64,000 bases of DNA, taken from contig OZ020524.1 of the NCBI GenBank assembly GCA_963971425.1, positions 13,023,845-13,087,844 of the forward strand. Reading direction: 5' to 3'. The notes under the pieces are model-generated. The model was not told where the DNA came from. It saw only the letters and a program-made list of their open reading frames with translations, and searched no databases. The translations under genes and the position numbers were made by a program. The stretch comes from Bryoerythrophyllum caledonicum. Taxonomy: Eukaryota > Streptophyta > Bryopsida > Pottiales > Pottiaceae. The stretch's first letter is position 1. Each line of letters starts with the position of its first letter. Below, piece after piece: positions 57,308-64,000 of this stretch.

Positions 57308-58802
57308 AAGAAGATGACATTGTCTGCGCTAGTATTCTCTTTGCAATTGGTGCAAGGAGTTTTTCACAAGCACCTCCAAAATCCCACCAAGCATACGGAG
57401 AACATTTTTGGTCCTTAGGATCCAACATGTCATGAAATGGTACATCCTTGTTTCAAAATGCTAGGAACTCGTTCACCACGTCCGGGTAAGTCTTAGGAGT
57501 ACATAGCTTTCGTAGTACTTGTTTGCATGCCGTGATGACATCCGGATCATCGGCCAACTCTTTGTCATGGAGTAAATAAGGATTGAGAAGTGCACCGGCG
57601 GAATGTAAATCCGTTGTCATCATTTGTTTGCGTGCGTAGAACTCGTCCTCAGCAATGACCGCTAAATCGCTATCGAGACAAAATGGTTCATTACACAACG
57701 CTAGGACATGCTTCTTGAGGTCGCAAAGGATGTGCAAAACCTTGGGCATGCAAGGTTCCTTGGCATCGAATTCCCGAAGCCCATACACAACAAGGGCTAC
57801 CATCTCCTGGAAGTTCGTGCACCGCTCCCAGAAACGCTCATCTAGAACGGTGCCTCGAGAGATCACTAGTTCATTACTAGCCGAGAGTGACTTCTTTGAG
57901 GTGTATGCCCGCCATTCAGGATCAACGACGGTTTGCTCCAATGATTCCTTGACCTTCAACAAACGATCTATCATTATGAAATTACATGCAAATCTTGTTT
58001 GCCCGGGCAACAATATGCTGAACTTGGCCTCGTGTTTACAAAACACGGCGAGGAGCATTTACCAATTCTTGACAAACTTAACTAAGAACTTGGCCTTGTC
58101 TAGAGTTTCTTTTATTCATGTAGCCTTCTCCCGGTCCTCCAACAATAAGTCCATGGCATGCGCGGCACATTCTTGAATGTATATGTGTGGATATTTCTTG
58201 ACGACTAATTTTGAGGCATTGAGCACGACTGGAGCATTGTCAGTACACACCTGAACAACGTTATGGGGGCCAACTTGTTCAATGAACTTGAACATGATGG
58301 ATGCCAGGTACGCAACGTTCTTTTCTTTGCCCGTAGTATCTACAACTCCCAAGAAGAGCTCTTGAGCGGGAGACACGAGCATTGCATTCCACAAAGGACG
58401 ACTAGTCACAGGTGTCCACCCATCTATGGCTAGTGTTCCTCCGAACTTCCGAACACTCTCGAACACTCTTTTATTAAGTTGTGCTTCCAAATCATCCTTC
58501 GCTTGTCCCAACAACCTTGTCCGAATGTCATGGTAAGAAGGTGGGACATATGGTTTTTTGAAAGAGGCAGTCTTCATCATGGCTTCTTTGAACGCAGCAT
58601 TCCGTGCTACAGCAAACGGCACGTTTACTTCATAGAACAACTTCGCCCACACTTTGTCTAGCTCCCGCCGCTCCACTTCTTGAAAGCCCTCTTTGATTAC
58701 GGATTGCCTCACCAATCTGAGGAAGGTGGCACCTACACTCCCTTGTTCAATGAAGCCGTGGAAGGTGGAGGTCGGTTCAACCATGGCTGATGGTAAAATC
58801 AC
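57308..58802 (-). pseudogene. hAT transposase-like gene, N-terminal half
   Basis: The minus-strand frame from about 58802 shows DUF659/hAT features: YVPPSYHDIRTRLL, GGTLAIDGWTPVTSRPLWNAM (first catalytic Asp), QVCTDNAPVVLNASK (second Asp) and IYIQECAAHAMDLLLED (CxxH of the insertion). Two in-frame stops (TGA 58113-58115, TAA 58059-58061) interrupt it, and then TRFACNFIMIDRLLKVKESL, DPEWRAYT and DERFWERC run on to SPYAWWDFGGACEKLLAPIAKRIL, ending at the retrotransposon. The third acidic residue (CERNWS) is in the half at 5754-6876. An upstream ATG at about 58946 (MATTRNTIENFFSEH) may be the true start in another frame. I see no BED zinc finger. Confidence 0.82.
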
Positions 58803-58946
58803 AAAGGGGGGCTTCAGTGGACCCTACACAAGAATCTCCACCAGTGGACTTGGGCGTGCTATATTCTGAGGCAGGCGCAAGTTTCGATGGTAGGGCGGGG
58901 CAATGTTCGGAGAAAAAGTTCTCTATTGTATTTCGGGTAGTAGCCA

Positions 58947-59533
58947 TGACAATTTTTAAATAAAGTCTGTACGCGGGTTGTCAATTTGGTGCAGAGGCCA
59001 ACATCGCTATTGCACTTGCTAGGAAGTTCGTTGTATCTAAGATGACTTAGCTGTCGTTCTAGCCTTCTTGCAAAAATGCATTGACAAAGATTGCATTTGA
59101 GGGAGTTGGTCTTCCTACCTTCTACTTCAGTGATTTTGATATACTAAGGAGACCAAGGTTTGGTGGCCATTTTGATGGATATAGTATCGAGAAATGAACA
59201 AACGTGATAGGTAGTATGTGGAAGAAATATCAGGAGTTCTTAAAGAAACTCTGATATTCAAGACTTCCGAACTCGATGATTACCAAGCAATGGTTACATA
59301 ATGCAGCTCAAAACTCTTGGGAAACAAAATTTTAGAAGTGAAGTGAGGCTCCATGTGTTGTTTTCTTTATACTCACGGTGATTCGGAATGGGCGGTCGGC
59401 CGGGGCTGCGGACGGCTATTTACCCCCAGGTAAACTGACGAAACTGGTTATGTCACTGGACGTCCTCATAGGCTCGAAGACGTCCTCCGTCCGGACGTCC
59501 GGACGTCAGGGACGTCAAGCGTCCTGACAACCC
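58947..59533 (+). repeat. Probable right end of a hAT element
   Basis: Upstream of the hAT gene the DNA becomes GC-rich and packed with GACGTC / GGACGT repeats (about 59458-59510) and stops at ...GTCCTGACAACCCCG. The reverse complement begins CGGGGTTGTCAGG, close to hAT tips (CAGGGTTGTCA-like). No left partner was found in the window and no 8-bp duplication could be matched. Confidence 0.5.
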
Positions 59534-60454
59534 CGGGTGGGTGGCTATGGGGCTGTACGAAAGGTGATACTAACAAAATTGGAGAACATTCTAAGTTGGA
59601 TTTACTTCGCCGGAAAAACTCTGACCAACACCAACGAGAGGGAGAAGCGCCGAGACATGATCAACGAGGTTGGAGGGTATTTGGTGGTGCATCCAGGGAT
59701 CATTAGACTTGCGTACATCCACCCGAAAACTATGGAAGGGTACACACTCTGGTGGAATGGGGGATTTTTGGCTTCTTTTTGGTCCAAGTATGACTCAAAA
59801 ATGGACGAATCATTGCCGTTTGAACAGATTCAGATGCATTCAAATATCGGGTTGTTGATCGAAGAGCTTCGGTGGGTAAAAACTTACCGCAAGAATCGAC
59901 TGAACCTCGCGCTATCGTTGCTTTTCATTGTGGGAAAATGCCATGACGTGAATTATATACACAATGATCTCTCTCCATCGAATGTTTTGCTCCACTTTGA
60001 TGAGTGGAAACCCGATACGGTGTACATATGAATTTGCAATTGGGGGCTTTCTAGTCGGGTTGTGGATAATGAACCATCAAGGTATGGTTATCAATTCATG
60101 GAGCAGGTTCGAGAGGAAAGAGAGCGGCGACGGTTTGTGGCACCAGAACTGTTCTATGTTTTTGGAAAGCAGGGCTCCACCAACTCGCTTGAAGTCATGC
60201 AACGGTCACACCTCTACTCCAAGGCAGCAGATGCATTTGCGGTGGGTTGGATTTTTCCTCGCATTTGGCAAGAAGAATGGGACACACAGTATTTCACCAC
60301 CAAAAACACGGAGCAATATGTACACCTGAAGCTGAAGGTGGAAGGCCTACGGAAAGAAGATGTGAGTGAACGGTCTTCTGTGCCAGTTGTTATAGACACA
60401 TTAATGAAACCCCCCCACGGTTGGACTATGCCTCTATATTATTACTGGCAATAG
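59534..60454 (+). pseudogene. Protein-kinase-like gene, decayed, 5' end missing
   Basis: Starts abruptly in the glycine loop (GGYGAVRKV) right at the hAT end. Then YFAGKTL (ATP-binding Lys region), HPGIIRL, YIHNDLSPSNVLL (HxD catalytic loop), TGA at 60029-60031, ICNWGLSS where DFG is normal, RRFVAPELF (APE) and ADAFAVGW (DxWxxG of helix F), to the stop after LYYYWQ. The DFG Asp as Asn and the TGA are both single transitions. It is a partial Ser/Thr-kinase-like fold lacking everything upstream of the G-loop. It may be a gene captured between hAT-like ends or a host gene cut by one. Confidence 0.7.
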
Positions 60455-60837
60455 TTTTTTGTTAATTAGTTGCATTAGTTTTGCATGTGGTGGTTAAGTA
60501 GACGGTACAGCATCTTCATAGAAGAATATGTGTACTTGGCAATTGCAATACATCTCATTTAATCAATTTTGTATACATCCAATTTTTAATTTTTCAGTCT
60601 GAGATTTGCATTTCTTCAATCACCAATAATTGGGTATAAATATTTTCTTCACATATAATATGTCAATGCAAAGCTATCAAGTATCAACCTAGTGCACATG
60701 TGAACCGCTCTAATTCAAAGTAAGAAAATTCTTGCAAGACTCTATTGATAGTTAAAGTAGTACACCCTCCAATTTCCACAGTTTTCACTACCAATATACG
60801 GTAACTTTAAACACTATAATATATTCCATCAACAGTT

Positions 60838-60907
60838 GGACGTCCCTGCCCTGCGCTAGTAGGGGCGGGGACGTCTCTGCCCCTACCAACGCAAGGCAGG
60901 GACGTCC
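60838..60907. repeat. GC-rich palindrome
   Basis: GGACGTCCCTGCCCTGCGC and a near-exact reverse complement about 40 bases on make an imperfect hairpin of roughly 30-bp arms. GACGTC units like those at 59458-59510 suggest it belongs to a hAT subterminal region. Confidence 0.7.
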
Positions 60908-60929
60908 CCGCACTGCCTCCCTCTTCCCT

Positions 60930-61132
60930 TTAGTCCCCGGCCCTACATAAACACGTCCATGTCATGCGTGGCAGCGCATGTTTTTACCTTGATGGTAAGT
61001 CAACTCTAGGTTGACCGTATTGGACGGGCGAGACCTCTACCGAACGGGCGAATCAGACGAACCCGCGAATCGGACGGGCGGGCGAATTGGACGGACGGGC
61101 AAATCGGACGTCCATCCAGTATGACAACCCTG
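60930..61132 (+). repeat. Second hAT-like right end
   Basis: A run of 'ggacgggcgaat' type repeats (about 61020-61110) ends in ...CAGTATGACAACCCTG at about 61132. Its reverse complement CAGGGTTGTCAT is a typical hAT tip. It is the same end type and orientation as 59533, so two related hAT insertions are nested or adjacent. Confidence 0.5.
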
Positions 61133-61428
61133 GTCAGAACACCTTTTTGCTTGACGATTGTCCTTACAGGAATGTCAAGAATAGTCCTTTGAATGCAATG
61201 CATCCAATGACATTCACCCTAGAGTCAACGGAGTCGAACAAGAACGCCGTTCGTCCCGGGGTTGTAAAGTATCTTTCCGCTTTGTTAGACTCAGGCTTAC
61301 TTGTACCCGAATTTAATTGGAGGAATCCTAGCTCTAGATGCCCTCGACTCTCCCCCAGTGACCCACAATGGGAGGACTTTGTTTTAGCGTACCTGAGCAG
61401 TAGGCATCCCCCTCGTATCGTTGCATAG
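61133..61428 (+). pseudogene. Unrecognised protein segment, copy 1
   Basis: Just after the hAT-like end a frame reads NTFLLDD.P..N...PLNAMHPMTFT and ends at TAG 61428. It is paralogous to the end of the frame at 62140-62598 (NTLLIDHYPLCN..NDPFNAVHPSIFT). Family unknown. The upstream part is probably cut away by the hAT insertion. Confidence 0.45.
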
Positions 61429-61601
61429 TAGTTCGACATCGGTGGGCAGCCAAAGCCGAAATTGCCCAATTTTGCCAGGCTTTGACATTCATGTCTCTAA
61501 CACCATTTTTCTTCGAAATAAAATTCCTCACAATAATCACAGTCTCCCTTGCACATGGCTCATCACTTATTGTATGCATTTGAATCGACTTTTCCATTCA
61601 G

Positions 61602-62030
61602 ATGGACTGTCTTGACAAGGAGATTGAAGAGCTGGTTCCGATTGCTGAGAACCCAGTCATTATATTTTTGGATGATAGCTCACCGGAGAGACCGAGTCCT
61701 CACCCGACCGACGGCTCGCAGTCAATGGCTTCCGTCCCTGAAATTCGTCCTACCTACCACTTCGGTATGGAAGATGATGATCGAGACTTTGCACCATCAC
61801 CGCTGGAGGAGATCGGGCCCAAATGTGTCCACCGTGTTCCTGTCGAATCCGTCGCAGACCACGATATTAACCGAGAAGACGACAACCAAGCATTTGCCTC
61901 TGACGGAGCTTGGCCTGGGGCGGTCGGAGTAGTCGGCGGACTGCCGACCGCTACATCTACCCCATACCCGGCTCCCAGCGTGAGCTCTGAAGTTGTTCTA
62001 AGGAACATTAACGTGGGTCCTTCAAGATAA
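61602..62030 (+). CDS. Hypothetical acidic protein segment
   Basis: 142 codons, ATG directly after a tccattcag acceptor-like site, acidic and Pro/Ser-rich (MDCLDKEIEELVPIAE, FLDDSSPERPSPH). No domain recognised. It may be an exon upstream of the frame at 62140, but I could not place a donor with confidence. Confidence 0.35.
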   Translation: MDCLDKEIEELVPIAENPVIIFLDDSSPERPSPHPTDGSQSMASVPEIRPTYHFGMEDDDRDFAPSPLEEIGPKCVHRVPVESVADHDINREDDNQAFASDGAWPGAVGVVGGLPTATSTPYPAPSVSSEVVLRNINVGPSR

Positions 62031-62139
62031 TACCTCGTCCTACAAGTTAAAGGGCTTCTAATGGCTGAACAATATGGTTATCGGGGAACGATATGGTTAT
62101 TGGGAAAAAGACAAGAAGCCCGATTATCATTAAAAACCT

Positions 62140-62598
62140 AGGCCGGGTCTTCTTGAATTCCTGACGTTCTGCCAGTCCAACTTCGGATTGGCATTCTGGT
62201 CCACCGAGAAACACGAGCCCATGATCAGACACATGGGTTACCTGCGCGAGGTGTACCCTGACCTACGTAAGGACATCCGAGAGATGACCAATGTGTTTTG
62301 TGATATCTCTGCCTCGGTGAATCCCAAAACAATGAAGCGCGACATATTGCTGAAGCGACTTGCTCACCTTTTTCGAGATAGACGCTATCTTATCGGGCCA
62401 GACGCTAATGAATGGAACACACTTCTAATCGATCATTACCCCCTCTGTAATATCCTCAATGATCCTTTTAACGCAGTGCATCCTTCAATATTCACATACT
62501 CTATCCCAGAACACGCACTGTCTGGAGGACAGACGTATCTTAAGAGTATGTTGATTCCCTGGCTTCAGGGACTATTGGAGTCGAGATTCAATGTTTAG
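62140..62598 (+). CDS. Unrecognised protein segment, copy 2
   Basis: Opens after a CCTAG acceptor-like site (GLLEFLTFCQSNFGLAFWSTEKHE) and runs to TAG after LLESRFNV. It has a hydrophobic and aromatic-rich fold-like pattern with IDHYPLCNILNDPFNAVHP shared with copy 1. Two related copies in 1.5 kb imply a local duplication of an unknown gene or of a captured domain. Confidence 0.45.
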   Translation, partial: RPGLLEFLTFCQSNFGLAFWSTEKHEPMIRHMGYLREVYPDLRKDIREMTNVFCDISASVNPKTMKRDILLKRLAHLFRDRRYLIGPDANEWNTLLIDHYPLCNILNDPFNAVHPSIFTYSIPEHALSGGQTYLKSMLIPWLQGLLESRFNV

Positions 62599-64000
62599 GA
62601 ATACTGCAGGCTGAACTTCGATCTGGATCAGCGTTGTATTTTCCTGAGATCAGCGGTCCACAACAGATGCCGAGAAGTTTGCTCTTCTTACCAAGAGGGC
62701 TACGACAAGCCAGATTGTCTAGATGAAGTAAATGGCCAAGTTGACAGTCACTCCCCAACCTTAGAGAGCCATATTCCCTCAGAGGGCCTCACGAACCGGC
62801 ACCCACTTTAATTCACTGGACTCTCGCCCGTCGTAAACATTGATAAATGTTATAGATGGTTTCATGTAATTACTTTTATATACTCATCTCAAATTTTGCT
62901 GAACTAATTTTCTCTATTTCATAATCCTCGCATATCCTATTTGAGAAGTTTGGTTCAAATACTTCTACTTGTTGTAGTTTTCTCCGTCGGCGACCGGCCG
63001 ACGTGTTTAACTTCTCACTTCTACTTGTAGTTTGCATCATGACAATGTTTCTTTAACATTTTCCAGGGAACATCCTTCCATTTCAGATGCCTGCACGCTC
63101 CTCCATCACAGATTCAAAAATATATTGTACTATGCGTCAATGGTCTTCTTTGCTTTGTGGACCCTTGCAAGCCAGCATCTTCTGATTTCCCTCATGGAAA
63201 TGTTGTCCGGAGGCCGGGCCTAAAGAAACTATTCGAAATGCTACTCTCCCACTTCAACATTAGGCCTTGGTCAACGATGCCTCTAAACATGTTAAAGCCG
63301 CTCTTGTTGCACATTCTTCCGAAAGGAGTCTTTCAATGTTTGTTGTTTGTTTATAGCAGAAGTGACTTAGCTGATAGTTCCAAGTTAGGTAGCCCAAGAG
63401 GTTTTTTTGAGTACAATTAGTGATTTGGAAAAGACGTTGTTTTCTCTTCCAGGTCTATTTTGTTAATCGGCGGGCAGCCAACATTGTACTTATCCTCTTA
63501 TCAATATATGTGATCATGTTCTCTGCCTGCATCTTTGTTGTGTTGCCATTGCCGTTCGAAATTTTCGACGCCATACTCAGAACCCATGTTCGACAATTCC
63601 TCTCGCATCTCTTTTATCTTTTGCGATTATTTTTGTTTTAATTGACCTTGGATTTCATTGTTACAGTAGAAAAGGTTTAAGCAAATTGATGCAGTTTGTT
63701 GCTCTTGTATGATCGGTTGTTAGCCGACAACCATGTACTGTGATTTTTCAATTAATATTGTCATCATTCTTAAAACTTCCGCTTCCGGTACGTATGATCT
63801 GGAATTTGATAACACCCTAAATCACTGGAATCTACGACCATGGTAGATTTTTAGAAGAGCATCAACGCTCGGGCTACATTTTTGCCCTAAACCCTCTCTA
63901 GAAAGGGTGAAGCCCATTTTCATAAGTCACCTGTCCGCCGATGAGATGTTCTCGCCACTCTTATTTCTGGAATTTTTTTTCCACATTTAGTTAAATATCT
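62599..64000. other. Right margin, little recognised
   Basis: Open stretches at 63157-63420 (GLKKLFEMLLSHFNIRPWSTMPLNML) and 63420-63641 (hydrophobic, VLILLSIYVIMFSACIFVVL) have no family I know. They could be the 3' part of the unknown gene copies. I see no RNA gene or mobile end here. Confidence 0.35.

Noticed and set aside
3146..60454. In-frame stops as sites of RNA editing or an altered genetic code
   Set aside because: Young genes in the same window use normal stops, and the stops are limited to old elements that also show frame changes and lost catalytic residues. Decay is simpler.
59534..61132. A single hAT element bounded by 59533 and 61132
   Set aside because: Both ends have the same orientation (GACAACCC reading rightward), so they cannot be the two ends of one element.

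Overview
This is eukaryotic nuclear DNA from the green-plant (streptophyte) lineage. The evidence is a plant-style Ty3/Gypsy element, Mutator-like (MULE) transposons with WRKY/GCM-type and SWIM zinc motifs, hAT/DUF659 sequence, GT-AG introns, and decay by C-to-T changes that include CAG sites. A charophyte-grade alga or a non-seed plant fits best, because Gypsy elements carrying a cytosine methyltransferase are known from charophytes; the species cannot be named. I found no rRNA, tRNA or CRISPR.

The window is a nest of transposons whose junctions can mostly be read to the base from target-site duplications (TSDs). (1) Oldest layer: a RING/coiled-coil gene (3146-5154, +, decayed) and a hAT-type transposase gene on the minus strand, now split into 5754-6876 and 57308-58802. 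(2) The hAT gene was split by a Gypsy retrotransposon spanning 6870-57307 (about 11.1 kb of its own DNA, minus strand). It encodes Gag, protease, a DNMT3-like cytosine methyltransferase, reverse transcriptase, RNase H, integrase and a PHD finger. (3) Four things then landed in that Gypsy: a very young 12.5-kb Gypsy element with near-identical LTRs (7171-19663, TSD ATCGC); an old MULE (20171-43915, TSD GTACACCAAG); a solo LTR of a family related to the young Gypsy, inside the integrase (44985-47806, TSD TAGTA); and a 263-bp CACTA-type MITE (54999-55261, TSD CGC). (4) A second, largely intact 14.5-kb MULE (27040-41528, TSD TTCAGTGTT) sits inside the old MULE.

The inner MULE is the most unusual element. 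Besides a two-exon transposase (minus strand) it carries a twelve-exon plus-strand gene of about 1193 codons. Its product combines a ParB/sulfiredoxin-like DGNHR module, a charged coiled coil and a permuted (beta-class order) N4/N6 amino-methyltransferase-like domain with a degenerate catalytic motif. Its 3.4-kb first intron is studded with palindromes of core CGGATCCG. The outer MULE has a different palindrome with the same core in the matching position, although it has lost all but scraps of the gene. A MULE-encoded DNA-targeting or anti-silencing factor acting on its own element is a reasonable inference, not shown here.

The right end (59.4-64 kb) holds GACGTC-rich hAT-like termini, a decayed protein-kinase-like gene and two copies of an unrecognised protein segment. 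The old layers are broken mainly by isolated stops explicable by C-to-T or G-to-A transitions, whereas the young Gypsy and inner MULE have open frames.
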